In this document: positions 40,515 to 49,315 of the stretch, in pieces | How the letters are laid out: each line of letters begins with the position of its first letter | Position numbering within the stretch: position 1 is the first letter of the stretch | Origin: Cryobacterium tepidiphilum | GTDB lineage: Bacteria; Actinomycetota; Actinomycetes; Actinomycetales; Microbacteriaceae | NCBI RefSeq assembly: GCF_003716325.1 | Contig: NZ_RDSR01000006.1 | Location: forward strand, 62,001 to 126,000 | Direction: 5' to 3' | DNA length: 64,000 nucleotides | The notes under the pieces: model-generated | Told to the model about the DNA's origin: nothing | The model's database searches: none | The model's input: the letters and a program-made list of their open reading frames with translations, nothing else | Made by a program: the position numbers and the translations under genes

Positions 40515-41030
40515 TCAGCGGGCCCGCTGGGCGATCCCCCGCACGAACGCGGCCTGCCCGGCGTGCTGCAGGTCGTCGGTGATGACGCTCACGAGGCGCA
40601 CGCCGAGGGTCACGGGCGGGTCCCAGGAGGTGTCGACGACGCGTTCGAGGTCCTCGTCGCCGAGCGTCGCCAGGTACGCGACCGTGCTCGCGCAGACTGC
40701 GTCGTGGTAGCCGATGAGGTCGGCGGCGGAGACGCCGCGCACCTCGCCGACCTGCGACGACGAGTGGCCGTACCCCGTGGCATCCGCGTCGAAGGCCAGG
40801 CCGAAGCGCTCGGCCCACCCGGCCGACGCCCACAGCTGCTCGGTGCCCGCGACATCCGCAATGTGGTCGTCTTGCACGCGGGTGAGGTGCCAGACCAGCC
40901 AGGCGATGGAGTTCGCAGCCGGATCCGGGCGGAACGTCAGGGCGTTCTCGTCGAGCCCGTCGACGGCCCGGCGCACGGCGCCCTGGATTCGCTGGAAGGC
41001 ATCGGTGAGCAGGTCGGTGGCAGCAGTCAT
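40515..41030 (-). CDS. DinB-fold mycothiol transferase-like protein
   Basis: A 171-residue four-helix-bundle protein of the DinB/DUF664 type. Metal-binding His residues are visible in WLVWHLTRVQDDHI and in SVITDDLQHAGQAAFVRG near the end. Actinobacterial members transfer mycothiol onto toxic or modified compounds. The presence of mshD in this window shows that mycothiol is made. It overlaps the upstream membrane gene by 4 bases. Confidence 0.8.
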   Translation of the reverse strand: MTAATDLLTDAFQRIQGAVRRAVDGLDENALTFRPDPAANSIAWLVWHLTRVQDDHIADVAGTEQLWASAGWAERFGLAFDADATGYGHSSSQVGEVRGVSAADLIGYHDAVCASTVAYLATLGDEDLERVVDTSWDPPVTLGVRLVSVITDDLQHAGQAAFVRGIAQRAR

Positions 41031-41530
41031 TCCTCCACTCTTGCCCCAGCGGGCCGGGAGCGCCAGCGTGGACTGAGGATGTGGGCGACGGCGCTGACCA
41101 GCATGACCGCCTCACCCACGATCGCCATGGTTCCAAGCGCGTCGGCCCAGTGGCCGATGTCGTCGTCGATCTGGGGCAGGCCCACGGTGCGGCTCAGCAC
41201 GTAGGCCGCCAGCGCGAGGGCCGAGACGACCAGCGTCGACACCCACACGGCGCGGGAATCGGCGGTGAGCAGCAGGATCGCGAGCAGGAAGCCCGCGACG
41301 GTGACCAGGGCGAACAGCACGCCGACATACGGAGCCTCGCTGAAATGGTCCTCGATCACGGGGATGTGGGCGACGGCTTCGGTGATCGCGCCCGCTGCGG
41401 CCACAAGCCGCCAGGCGGAATGCGCGGGCCGTCCGGCAAGCGGCCAGGTCAGAACGGATGCGATCGCCGGTTCGTCCGCCGCCCGCCCGGTCTTGACGTG
41501 GTTGCCGGCACGTGTCTGCGTCTGGGTCAT
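41027..41530 (-). CDS. Four-helix membrane protein, unknown
   Basis: A 167-residue protein with a cytoplasmic N-terminus of about 40 residues, then hydrophobic segments near residues 42-60, 72-92, 100-118 and 135-153. Possible metal ligands are present (AVAHIPVIEDHF). Family not recognised. GGAG lies about 9 bases before ATG 41530. Translational coupling (ATGA) with the mycothiol transferase suggests a shared job in detoxification. Confidence 0.65.
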   Translation of the reverse strand: MTQTQTRAGNHVKTGRAADEPAIASVLTWPLAGRPAHSAWRLVAAAGAITEAVAHIPVIEDHFSEAPYVGVLFALVTVAGFLLAILLLTADSRAVWVSTLVVSALALAAYVLSRTVGLPQIDDDIGHWADALGTMAIVGEAVMLVSAVAHILSPRWRSRPAGARVEE

Positions 41531-41740
41531 GGTCTCGTGCTCCGGGTTCGCTCTGGACCGGCCAGGGATCCGGTCTGAGAGTAGTTCGGAGCCGCCTGCC
41601 GACTGGTTTGGCGACGGCGGCCAGAAGCCCGGGCTCGCCGACCGACGTGCCGTCCCGGAATACCCGGGACGGGGCCCACGTTGGAGCGAGGGCGCCGGTC
41701 GCCCGCGACCCGGCCGCGAAATCCCAACGGAAGGCACCTT

Positions 41741-42814
41741 TTGAACCTGTTCACGCCCGTCACCCTCGGAGACCTCCAGCTCGCCAACCGCGTCGTCATG
41801 GCGCCGCTGACCCGGCTGCGCGCCGACGCATCCGGTGTTCCCGGCGACCTCATTGTGGAGCACTACGCGCAGCGGGCGAGCATCGGCATGATCGTGACCG
41901 AGGGCACCTACCCCAGCGCCGAGTCGCGGGCGTACCCCGGCCAGCCCGGGATCGCGACGAAGGCGCAGGCCGACGGGTGGCAGCGCGTGACGGACGCCGT
42001 GCACGCCAAGGGCGGCCTCATCGTCATGCAGCTGATGCACGGCGGGCGCGTCTCGCACACCGAGATCACGGGAACCGACCGCATCGTCGCACCCAGCGCG
42101 ATCGCCATCAACGGCGAGGCGCACACCCCGAACGGCAAGGCGCCGTTCCCGGTGCCGCACGCCCTGACATCCGCCGAACTCGCCGACGTGCGCGACGAGT
42201 TCGTGGCCGCAGCGAAGCGCGCCGTGGCCGCCGGGCTCGACGGCGTGGAGGTGCACGGGGCCAACGGCTACCTGCTGCACGAGTTCCTGTCGCCGGTCTC
42301 GAACCAGCGCGACGACGAGTACGGCGGATCGCCCGAGAACCGCGCCCGGTTCGTGATCGAGGTGACAACGGCGATCGCGGATGCTGTGGGCGCGGGCCGC
42401 GTCGGCATCCGTCTGTCGCCCATGCACAACATCCAGGACGTGCTGGAGCTCGACCGGGGCGACGTCACCGCGACTTACGACGCGCTCATCGACGGCATCG
42501 CTCCGCTCGGCCTCGCGTACCTCAGCGTGCTGCACAGCGAGCCGGCCGGTGAGCTCGTGCAGGACATCCGCTCGCGCTTCGACGGCAAGATCATCGTCAA
42601 CAGCGGTTTCGGCCAGGTGACCACGCGGGAGGAGGCCCTCGCGCTCGTCGAAGACGCGCACGCCGACGCCGTGGCGGTGGGCCGGCTCGCCATCGCCAAT
42701 CCCGACCTGGTGGAGCGCTGGCAGGAGCAGCACCCGGAGAACGAGCCGAACGCGGCGACGTTCTACGGCTCCGGACCCGAGGGCTACGTCGATTACCCCC
42801 GCCTGAGCGCATAA
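41741..42814 (+). CDS. Old-yellow-enzyme family NADH:flavin oxidoreductase
   Basis: A 357-residue FMN-dependent alkene reductase. The family opening MNLFTPVTLGDLQLANRVVMAP is followed by MQLMHGGRVSH, VEVHGANGYLLHEFLSP (catalytic His/Asn area), SNQRDDEYGGSPENRARF and VAVGRLAIANPDLV. It reduces activated double bonds or nitro compounds. The TTG start is chosen because GGAAGG sits 6-9 bases upstream and the protein begins at the family N-terminus; the in-frame stretch before it lies in low-coding sequence. Confidence 0.9.
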   Translation: MNLFTPVTLGDLQLANRVVMAPLTRLRADASGVPGDLIVEHYAQRASIGMIVTEGTYPSAESRAYPGQPGIATKAQADGWQRVTDAVHAKGGLIVMQLMHGGRVSHTEITGTDRIVAPSAIAINGEAHTPNGKAPFPVPHALTSAELADVRDEFVAAAKRAVAAGLDGVEVHGANGYLLHEFLSPVSNQRDDEYGGSPENRARFVIEVTTAIADAVGAGRVGIRLSPMHNIQDVLELDRGDVTATYDALIDGIAPLGLAYLSVLHSEPAGELVQDIRSRFDGKIIVNSGFGQVTTREEALALVEDAHADAVAVGRLAIANPDLVERWQEQHPENEPNAATFYGSGPEGYVDYPRLSA

Positions 42815-42896
42815 CCGCCGCGGTTCCTGCCGCAGGGCTGCCTTCCGCCCGGCTTTGCGGGTAGACCGGGTAGTGACGTCGATGGTGGGAGTGCAC

Positions 42897-43871
42897 ATGT
42901 CCAGAAAGAACCGAGTCGTCGTGATCACCGGGGCCTCCAGCGGCATCGGTCGCGCGACGGCGCTGCATTTCGCCGCCGACGGCGACTGCGTGGTGCTGGC
43001 CAGCCGTCGCCGCGACGCCCTCGAGGAGGTCGCCGGCCAGTGTGAGGAGCTCGGCGTCCCCGCCCTGGTCGTGCCCACGGACGTCACCGACGCGGACGCC
43101 GTCGACGCGCTGGCGGCCGCCGCCGTCGCGCGGTTCGGCCGCATCGACGTGTGGGTGAACGCGGCGGGCGTCTCGGTCTTCGCCGAGTTCGTGCAGGTGC
43201 CGCTCGACGACTTCCGGCGGGTGATCGACGTCAACCTGATGGGCTACGTGTACGGCTCGCGGGCGGCGCTCATCCACATGGGGCTGCAGGGGAGGGGCGT
43301 GCTGGTGAACGTCGCGTCCGTGCTCGGTGAGGTGCCGCAGCCGTACACCGCGGCCTATGGAATGTCGAAGGCCGCCGTGCGCGCTCTCGGCGTCACGCTG
43401 CGCTCCGAACTCCAGCTGCGGGGCCTGAAGCACGTGCACGTCTCCACCGTGCTGCCGGCCACCATCGACACCCCGTTCTTCCGGCACGCGGCGAACTACA
43501 CGGGCCGCAAGGTGCTCGCCATGCCGCCGGTGTACGGGCCGGGCAAGGTGGCGCGCACGATCGTCGGCCTGGCGAAGGATCCGCGGGACGAGGTGGCGGT
43601 CGGGGCGTTCAGCAAGGCGACCGTGCGTGAGCATCGCCGGCACCCGGCATCCGTCGAATGGGAATTGGCGGCCCTCACCGACAAGGCCCAGCTCTCGCCG
43701 CACACGCCGGCGCCTGACACGAGCGGTAACCTGTATGCGCCGCCCGACGACGTCGCCACGATCACCGGCGGCTGGGCGGGCACGCAACGGATGCGCCTAC
43801 GCACCCTGCTGGGCTGGGCGCTGCTCGGCGGGGGTGCGGTGGCCGTCTGGAAGGCCGCTCGGCGCCGCTGA
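42897..43871 (+). CDS. SDR family oxidoreductase with C-terminal membrane helix
   Basis: A 324-residue short-chain dehydrogenase. It has the cofactor loop ITGASSGIGRAT, NAAGVS, the catalytic Ser in VNVASVLGE and the YxxxK pair in AAYGMSKAAVRAL. About 70 extra residues follow the usual end, finishing in a helix (LLGWALLGGGAVAVWKAARRR) that could anchor the enzyme in the membrane. The start is fixed by GTGGGAG at 42885-42891. Substrate unknown. Confidence 0.87.
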   Translation: MSRKNRVVVITGASSGIGRATALHFAADGDCVVLASRRRDALEEVAGQCEELGVPALVVPTDVTDADAVDALAAAAVARFGRIDVWVNAAGVSVFAEFVQVPLDDFRRVIDVNLMGYVYGSRAALIHMGLQGRGVLVNVASVLGEVPQPYTAAYGMSKAAVRALGVTLRSELQLRGLKHVHVSTVLPATIDTPFFRHAANYTGRKVLAMPPVYGPGKVARTIVGLAKDPRDEVAVGAFSKATVREHRRHPASVEWELAALTDKAQLSPHTPAPDTSGNLYAPPDDVATITGGWAGTQRMRLRTLLGWALLGGGAVAVWKAARRR

Positions 43872-43877
43872 TAAGCT
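43872..43877 (+). promoter_or_regulatory. glyA: Extended -10 of the glyA-folD transcript
   Basis: TGATAAGCT holds an extended -10 (TG, one base, TAAGCT). Transcription would start near 43884, the first base of the riboswitch stem. Confidence 0.6.
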
Positions 43878-43879
43878 GG

Positions 43880-43962
43880 ACCGGTCGCGACTGGCGTAGT
43901 TCGTAGATGGGTCACCATCGGGGAGCGACCGACACGGTTGGTGGCCGCGCGCCTGGGCCACT
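43880..43962 (+). ncRNA. ZTP (pfl) riboswitch
   Basis: The leader of glyA matches the pfl motif. The P1/pseudoknot arms are GGTCGC (43883-43888) with GCGACC (43925-43930), enclosing CGACTGGCG and the hairpin GATGG-gtca-CCATC (43906-43919) followed by GGGGA; a spacer then leads to the conserved 3' part CCGCGCGCCTGGGC (43945-43958). ZTP riboswitches sense the purine intermediate ZMP/ZTP, which builds up when folate one-carbon supply is low, and turn on folate genes. Control of glyA and folD fits exactly. Confidence 0.88.
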
Positions 43963-43993
43963 CCACTACCTGATCATGTTTGAGGAGACGCCC

Positions 43994-45277
43994 GTGTCCA
44001 CGCAACAGACTTCCACGTTCAATGAGCCCCTTGAGGTCGTCGACCCCGAGATCGCCGCCGTTCTCGAGCAGGAGCTCGGCCGCCAGCGCGACTACCTGGA
44101 GATGATCGCGAGCGAGAACTTCGTTCCGCGCGCGGTGCTGCAGTCCCAGGGCTCGGTGCTCACCAATAAGTACGCCGAGGGGTATCCCGGTCGTCGGTAT
44201 TACGGCGGATGCGAGTTCGTCGACATCGCCGAGCAGCTCGCGATCGACCGCGCCAAGAGCCTCTTCGGCGCCGCATACGCCAACGTGCAGCCGCACTCGG
44301 GTGCCTCCGCGAACGCCGCGGTGCTCTCCGCGCTCGCGACGCCCGGCGACACCATCCTCGGTCTCGAGCTCGCCCACGGCGGGCACCTCACGCACGGCAT
44401 GAAGCTGAACTTCTCCGGCAAGCTGTACAACCCGGTCACCTACGGCGTCGACCCGGAGAGCTTCCTGGTCGACATGAACGTGGTGCGCGAGAAGGCCCGC
44501 GAGCACAAGCCGACCGTCATCATCGCCGGCTGGTCGGCCTACCCGCGCCAGCTCGACTTCGCCGCGTTCCGGGAGATCGCCGACGAGGTGGGCGCCAAGC
44601 TCTGGGTGGACATGGCGCACTTCGCCGGGCTCGTCGCCGCCGGCCTGCACCCGTCGCCGGTGCCGTACGCCGACGTCGTGTCGAGCACCGTGCACAAGAC
44701 CCTCGCCGGCCCGCGCTCGGGCTTCATCCTCTCCCGCGACATGGAGCTGGCGAAGAAGCTGAACTCCAACGTATTCCCGGGGCAGCAGGGCGGCCCGCTC
44801 ATGCACGTGATCGCCGCGAAGGCCACCGCGTTCAAGCTGGCGGCGACGGAGGAATTCAAGGACCGCCAGGAGCGCACGGTGCGCGGCGCCAGCATCCTCG
44901 CGTCGCGCCTGACCGCCGAGGACTCCAAGGCCGGCGGCGTCGACGTGCTCACCGGCGGCACCGATGTGCACCTCGTGCTCGCCGACCTCCGTCACTCGGA
45001 CATCAACGGCCAGCAGGCTGAAGACCTGCTGCACGACGTGGGCATCACCGTGAACCGCAATGCCGTCCCGTTCGACCCGCGTCCGCCCATGGTGACCTCG
45101 GGCCTGCGCATCGGTACCCCGGCGCTCGCCACGCGCGGCTTCGGCGACGCCGAGTTCACCGAGGTGTCCGACGTCATCGCCGAGGCGCTGAAGCCCGGCG
45201 CCGACACCGCGGCGCTTCGCACCCGGGTGAAGGCCCTCACCGACGCGTTCCCGCTGTACCCGGGCCTCGTGCAGTGA
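43994..45277 (+). CDS. glyA: Serine hydroxymethyltransferase
   Basis: A 427-residue PLP enzyme converting serine and THF to glycine and 5,10-methylene-THF. It shows [47 protein letters not shown] and the PLP Lys in [18 protein letters not shown]. The GTG start is preferred because GAGGAG lies 6 bases upstream; an earlier in-frame ATG (43907) lies inside the riboswitch. It is followed by folD with a 4-base overlap. Confidence 0.96.
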   Translation: MSTQQTSTFNEPLEVVDPEIAAVLEQELGRQRDYLEMIASENFVPRAVLQSQGSVLTNKYAEGYPGRRYYGGCEFVDIAEQLAIDRAKSLFGAAYANVQPHSGASANAAVLSALATPGDTILGLELAHGGHLTHGMKLNFSGKLYNPVTYGVDPESFLVDMNVVREKAREHKPTVIIAGWSAYPRQLDFAAFREIADEVGAKLWVDMAHFAGLVAAGLHPSPVPYADVVSSTVHKTLAGPRSGFILSRDMELAKKLNSNVFPGQQGGPLMHVIAAKATAFKLAATEEFKDRQERTVRGASILASRLTAEDSKAGGVDVLTGGTDVHLVLADLRHSDINGQQAEDLLHDVGITVNRNAVPFDPRPPMVTSGLRIGTPALATRGFGDAEFTEVSDVIAEALKPGADTAALRTRVKALTDAFPLYPGLVQ

Positions 45278-46158
45278 CCGCCGTCACTCTCGACGGCGTG
45301 GCCACGGCATCCGCTGTGAAGGCGGAACTCGCCGGCCGTATCGGCGCGCTCAAGGCGAAGGGCATCACGCCCGGACTCGGCACCCTGCTCGTCGGCGACG
45401 ACCCCGGCTCGCGCTCGTATGTCGCGGGCAAGCACCGCGACTGCGCCGAGGTCGGCATCGAGTCGATCCGCGTCGACCTGCCGGCGACAGCGACCCCGGC
45501 CGACGTGCGCGCCGCGATCGCCGAGCTGAACGACAGCCCGGAGGTCACCGGCTACATCGTGCAGTTGCCGCTGCCCGGCGGGCACGACGAGAACGCCATG
45601 CTCGAGCTCATCGACCCGGCGAAGGACGCCGACGGCCTGCACCCCACCAACCTGGGGCGCCTGGTGCTCGGCATCGAGGGCGAGCTGCACTCGCCGCTGC
45701 CCTGCACGCCTGCCGGCATCGTCGAGCTGCTGCAGCGCTACGACGTTCCGATCGCCGGGCGGCACGTGACCGTGATCGGCCGCGGCCTCACTGTGGGACG
45801 CCCGCTCGGCCTGCTCTTCACCCGCAAGGGCCTCGACGCCACCGTCACGCTCACGCACTCCCGCACGCTCGACCTCCCCGACGAGGTGCGCCGCGCGGAC
45901 ATCGTCGTGGCGGCCGTGGGCGTGCCGCACCTGGTGCTGCCGGAGTGGATCAAGCCCGGTGCGGCCGTGCTCGACGTGGGCATCACCCGCGTGGAGGACC
46001 TCGCGACCGGCAAGGGGAAGCTCACCGGCGACGTGCACCCGGATGTCGCATCCGTCGCCGGGTTCCTGTCGCCGAACCCGAAGGGCGTCGGCCCGATGAC
46101 CCGCGCCATGCTGCTGGCCAACGTGGTGAAGGCCGCGGAGCGGAACGCGGCGGCGTAG
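45274..46158 (+). CDS. folD: Methylene-THF dehydrogenase / methenyl-THF cyclohydrolase
   Basis: A 294-residue bifunctional enzyme linking 5,10-methylene-THF to 10-formyl-THF. It has the active-site block [16 protein letters not shown] (Tyr and Lys), [34 protein letters not shown], the NADP loop [15 protein letters not shown], and PGGVGPMT-type sequence [12 protein letters not shown]. The GTG start overlaps the glyA stop. Its product feeds purN and purH and is removed by purU. Confidence 0.95.
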   Translation: MTAVTLDGVATASAVKAELAGRIGALKAKGITPGLGTLLVGDDPGSRSYVAGKHRDCAEVGIESIRVDLPATATPADVRAAIAELNDSPEVTGYIVQLPLPGGHDENAMLELIDPAKDADGLHPTNLGRLVLGIEGELHSPLPCTPAGIVELLQRYDVPIAGRHVTVIGRGLTVGRPLGLLFTRKGLDATVTLTHSRTLDLPDEVRRADIVVAAVGVPHLVLPEWIKPGAAVLDVGITRVEDLATGKGKLTGDVHPDVASVAGFLSPNPKGVGPMTRAMLLANVVKAAERNAAA

Positions 46159-46171
46159 TCGCGCGCCCTCC

Positions 46172-46245
46172 CGCCGAGACTGACCTGTCCGGTCGAGGTG
46201 GCCAGGTGCCCCTGTGCGTCTCGACCGGATCTGTCCGTCTCGGCG
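46172..46245. terminator. 74-base double-stem hairpin between convergent genes
   Basis: Outer arms CGCCGAGAC (46172-46180) and GTCTCGGCG (46237-46245), inner arms CCGGTCGAG (46189-46197) and CTCGACCGG (46220-46228), all perfect. It sits between folD and the convergent carbonic anhydrase gene and probably terminates both. Confidence 0.72.
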
Positions 46246-46267
46246 ACGTAGTCAGGCCTGTGAGTGG

Positions 46268-46792
46268 TCAGGCCTGCGGGTCGAGCGCGAGGCGGTGGGC
46301 GGCGGCGTGGCCCAGGTAATTCTGGGCGTTGCGACGGATGCCGGCCACCTCGTCATCCGTTAGCTCGCGTCTGACCTTGCCCGGCACGCCCGCCACGAGT
46401 GAGCCGGGTGGCACGACGGTGCCCTCGAGCACCACGGCGCCGGCGGCGACGAGCGAGCCCGCGCCGATGACCGCCCCGTTCAGCACCGTCGCCGACATGC
46501 CGATGAGCACGTCGTCCTCGACGGTGCAGCCGTGCAGCACGGCGCCGTGCCCTGCCGAGACGCCCCGGCCCACCGTGAGGGGGAAGCCGCGGTCGACGTG
46601 GCACGAGACGTTGTCCTGCAGGTTCGAGCCGGGGCCGATGTGGATCGGCTCGTGCTCGGCGCGGAGCACCGCGTTGTACCAGACGCTTGCGTCGTCGCCG
46701 AGGGTCACATCGCCCACGAGGATCGCGCCCGGCGCCACGAACGCGCTCTCGGCGACGCTCGGGGTCGGGACGTCCGGCAGCGTGATGATCAT
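46268..46792 (-). CDS. Gamma-type carbonic anhydrase family protein
   Basis: A 174-residue left-handed beta-helix protein with hexapeptide repeats. Zn-binding His candidates are in NVSCHVDRG and SAGHGAVLHGC, spaced as in gamma carbonic anhydrases (YrdA/PaaY type). Residues after the beta-helix form the C-terminal helix. It may hydrate CO2 or act as an acyltransferase-like scaffold. It ends 10 bases before the galK stop side. Confidence 0.85.
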   Translation of the reverse strand: MIITLPDVPTPSVAESAFVAPGAILVGDVTLGDDASVWYNAVLRAEHEPIHIGPGSNLQDNVSCHVDRGFPLTVGRGVSAGHGAVLHGCTVEDDVLIGMSATVLNGAVIGAGSLVAAGAVVLEGTVVPPGSLVAGVPGKVRRELTDDEVAGIRRNAQNYLGHAAAHRLALDPQA

Positions 46793-46802
46793 GCGGTCGA
46801 GC

Positions 46803-48083
46803 CTACTTCTCCCGGCGGGCGCCGTCCGCGGCGTGCACCACGAAGAGCTCCGGCGCGCGGAAGCCGCGCTCGGCGAAGGCGGTGAGCACCGCGTTCGTCA
46901 CGGCCGGTATCTGCGCGTGGGGCGTGAGGGCGATGGCCGACCCGCCGAACCCGCCACCTGTCATCCGTGCGCCGATCGCACCCCCGGCACGCGCCGCATC
47001 GACCGCCACGTCGAGCTCGGGAACCGAGATCTCGAAGTCGTCGCGCATCGACACGTGCGAGGCGTCGAGCAGGGGACCGATGGCGCGCGGCCCGCCCTCG
47101 CGAAGCGTGTGCACGGTGTCGAGCACCCGCTGGTCCTCCGTGACGACGTGCCGCACCCGGCGGAAGGTCTCCTCGTCGAGCAGCTCGGCGGCCCGCGGTA
47201 GGTCGTCGACGCTCACGTCGCGCAGCAACTCCACGCCGAGGGCCGCAGCCCCGGCCTCGCAGGAGCGCCGCCGGTCGCCGTAGCCGCCCGTGGCGTGGGC
47301 GTGGTCGACCTTCGTGTCGATGATGAGCAGCTCGAGCCCGGCCTCGTCGAAGCCGAGCGGCACGACCTCCGAGGCGAGGTCGCGGCAGTCGAGGAACACG
47401 GCCGCGTCGCGCTCGCCGAGGAGCGACGCGGACTGGTCCATGATGCCGGTGGGCGCCCCCACCACCCGGTTCTCGGCCAGCTGCCCCACGCGGGCAAGTG
47501 TGCGCCGGTCGAACCCCAGTTCCCAGCAGTCGTTGAGGGCGACGCCGACGGCGCTCTCGATCGCAGCGGATGACGACAGCCCGGCTCCCACCGGGACATC
47601 CGATTCGATGTAGGCCTCGAAGCCTCGCCCGCTCCCCGTCGCTAACTCCGGAAACTCGGCCGTCTGGCCGTCCAACGCGCCCACCGGTTCGCGGCCTGGG
47701 GCACTGGGCCCGTCCGCTTTTCCGGAGTTAGCGACAGGGGGCGTGCCGAGGTCGGCCCCGAACTGCCCGAGCGCCCACGCCACACCGAGCGGATACGCCG
47801 ACCAGCCGTGCAGGTTCTCGGGAATCAGCTCGTCGAGGGAGATTTCGACGGCCTCCTTGGCGAACGAGCTGGCGACGCGCACGATCCGGTCGTCGCGCAG
47901 CCGCAGGGCGACGACCGTGCGGCGGTCGATCGCGAACGGCAGCACGAACCCGCCGTTGTAGTCGGTGTGTTCGCCGATCAGGTTGACCCGGCCGGGCGCC
48001 GACCAGATGCCGTCGGGCTCCTGGTTGAACCGGCTGCGGAACCCGGCGGCGGCGGCCTCGAGGAGCTCGGTCGGTGCGGTCAT
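46803..48083 (-). CDS. galK: Galactokinase with an in-frame inserted repeat
   Basis: A 426-residue GHMP kinase that phosphorylates galactose. It shows GRVNLIGEHTDYNGGFVLPF, the phosphate loop VPVGAGLSSSAAIES and MTGGGFGGSAIAL. It is roughly 35-45 residues longer than usual. The extra part begins VANSGKADG after LGTPP and ends EFPELA before TGSGRGFEAY, and corresponds exactly to the palindromic element at 47638-47735. The insertion falls in a surface loop before the GHMP motif, so the enzyme may still work. It overlaps galT by 4 bases. Confidence 0.92.
   Translation of the reverse strand: MTAPTELLEAAAAGFRSRFNQEPDGIWSAPGRVNLIGEHTDYNGGFVLPFAIDRRTVVALRLRDDRIVRVASSFAKEAVEISLDELIPENLHGWSAYPLGVAWALGQFGADLGTPPVANSGKADGPSAPGREPVGALDGQTAEFPELATGSGRGFEAYIESDVPVGAGLSSSAAIESAVGVALNDCWELGFDRRTLARVGQLAENRVVGAPTGIMDQSASLLGERDAAVFLDCRDLASEVVPLGFDEAGLELLIIDTKVDHAHATGGYGDRRRSCEAGAAALGVELLRDVSVDDLPRAAELLDEETFRRVRHVVTEDQRVLDTVHTLREGGPRAIGPLLDASHVSMRDDFEISVPELDVAVDAARAGGAIGARMTGGGFGGSAIALTPHAQIPAVTNAVLTAFAERGFRAPELFVVHAADGARREK
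47638..47735. repeat. Palindromic element, copy C, inside galK (98 bp)
   Basis: The ends GTCGCTAACTCCGGAAA and TTTCCGGAGTTAGCGAC form a perfect 17-base inverted repeat. Outside galK, the same ends occur in copies A and B at 27849 and 28011. The galK frame stays open through it. Interior block 47682-47704 (CACCGGTTCG...GGGGCAC) matches copy B. Confidence 0.85.
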
Positions 48084-49234
48084 GCGTCGTCCTTTCCTGC
48101 GGCACGCTCCACGGCGTCCCGGATGCTTGCGGCCGCCTGCTCCGGCGTCACGTCGCCGATCCAGGCGCCCATCGCGGCTTCCGACCCGGCCAGGTACTTC
48201 AGCTTGTTCTCGGCCCGGCGCGGGCTAGTCAGCTGCAGCATCAGGCGGATGTCGCCCTGATGCACCGCGACGGGCGCCTGGTGCCAGGCGGCGATGTAGG
48301 GCGTCGGCGTCTCATAGACCTCGTCGATGCCGCGCAGCAGCCGCCGGTACAGCACCGCGAGCTCGTCGCGCTCCTCGAGCGTGGTCCCGGCGAAATCGGC
48401 GACCTGCCGGTGCGGCAGCATGTGCACCTCGATCGGCCAGCGCGCCGCGAACGGCACGAAGGCGCTCCAATGCTCGCCGCGCAGGATCATCCGCTCGCCG
48501 TCTTGCTCGCTCGCCAGGATGTCCGGGAACAGGCCCGGGCCGTACTCCTCGACCGACGCGATCAGGCGCTGCGTGCGGGGCGTGATGTACGGGTACGAAT
48601 AGATCTGGCCGTGCGGATGCCGCAGGGTCACCCCGATCGCCTCGCCGCGGTTCTCGAACGGGAACACCTGCTGGATGCCGGGCATGCGCGAGAGTTCATA
48701 CGTGCGCTCGGCCCAGGCCTCGATCACCGTGCGGGCGCGGGTGACCGAGAGGCTGGCGAACGAGCCTTCGTGCTCCGGGCTGAAGCACACCACTTCGCAG
48801 CGCCCGATGGACCGCCGGGTGCGGCCGATGCCGATCTCGGCGAGGTCGTCGAGGCCGCGCGGTGCGTTCTCGTCCTCGAGCAGCGGACCGAACGACGGGG
48901 ACTTATTCTCGAAGACGGCCACGTCGTAGTTGTCGGGGATCTCGGAGGGGTTCTCGGGCGTTGCGGGCGCCAGCGGGTCGAGGTGCGCCGGCGGCAGGAA
49001 GGCGCGGTTCTGCCGGGCGGAGGCGATGGAAACCCATTCCCCGGTCAGCGGGTCCTGACGCATGGTCGCGGTGACCGGGCGCGGGTCGAGCTCGCGCAGG
49101 TCGGGCGCGCGGTGCGGCGACAGCCGGGTGTCCGGGTCGTCGAAGTAGATCAGCTCCCGGCCGTCGGCGAGGCTCTGGCGCTGCCTGGCGATTCTCGGGT
49201 CGGCGATGAAGCCGGAGGATGTGGTGTCCGTCAC
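48080..49234 (-). CDS. galT: Galactose-1-phosphate uridylyltransferase
   Basis: A 384-residue enzyme of the Leloir pathway, swapping UMP between UDP-glucose and galactose-1-phosphate. The nucleophile His lies in TLRHPHGQIYSYPY; other marks are RQDPLTGEWVSIASARQNR at the N-terminus and EVHMLPHRQVADF. The GTG start lies 6 bases after TATTCT. An in-phase open frame reaches far upstream, but that is antisense to the regulator and galM. It forms an operon with galK and is divergent from the DeoR regulator. Confidence 0.94.
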   Translation of the reverse strand: MTDTTSSGFIADPRIARQRQSLADGRELIYFDDPDTRLSPHRAPDLRELDPRPVTATMRQDPLTGEWVSIASARQNRAFLPPAHLDPLAPATPENPSEIPDNYDVAVFENKSPSFGPLLEDENAPRGLDDLAEIGIGRTRRSIGRCEVVCFSPEHEGSFASLSVTRARTVIEAWAERTYELSRMPGIQQVFPFENRGEAIGVTLRHPHGQIYSYPYITPRTQRLIASVEEYGPGLFPDILASEQDGERMILRGEHWSAFVPFAARWPIEVHMLPHRQVADFAGTTLEERDELAVLYRRLLRGIDEVYETPTPYIAAWHQAPVAVHQGDIRLMLQLTSPRRAENKLKYLAGSEAAMGAWIGDVTPEQAAASIRDAVERAAGKDDA

Positions 49235-49240
49235 ATCGCC

Positions 49241-49246
49241 AGAATA
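49241..49246 (-). promoter_or_regulatory. galT: -10 element of galT-galK, leaderless
   Basis: TATTCT on the minus strand, 6 bases (GGCGAT), then GTG. Confidence 0.6.
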
Positions 49247-49251
49247 TCCCC

Positions 49252-49304
49252 TTTGCGCATGCGAAACCAGCGCTTGCGTCTTGAATACGAAGCGAAAGCA
49301 AGCG
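49252..49304. promoter_or_regulatory. Candidate operators of the DeoR-type regulator
   Basis: Between the divergent galT and regulator genes lie a near-palindrome TTTGCGCATGCGAAA (49252-49266), CGCTTGCG (49271-49278) with its inverse AGCAAGCG (49297-49304), and GCGAAA repeated at 49261 and 49292. The first abuts the galT -10. Confidence 0.5.
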
Positions 49305-49315
49305 AAGATGGATGC

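Noticed and set aside
41681..41740. ATG start for the old-yellow-enzyme gene 20 codons earlier
   Set aside because: The extra residues are Arg/Pro-rich and unlike the family, and the ribosome site GGAAGG lies properly before TTG 41741.
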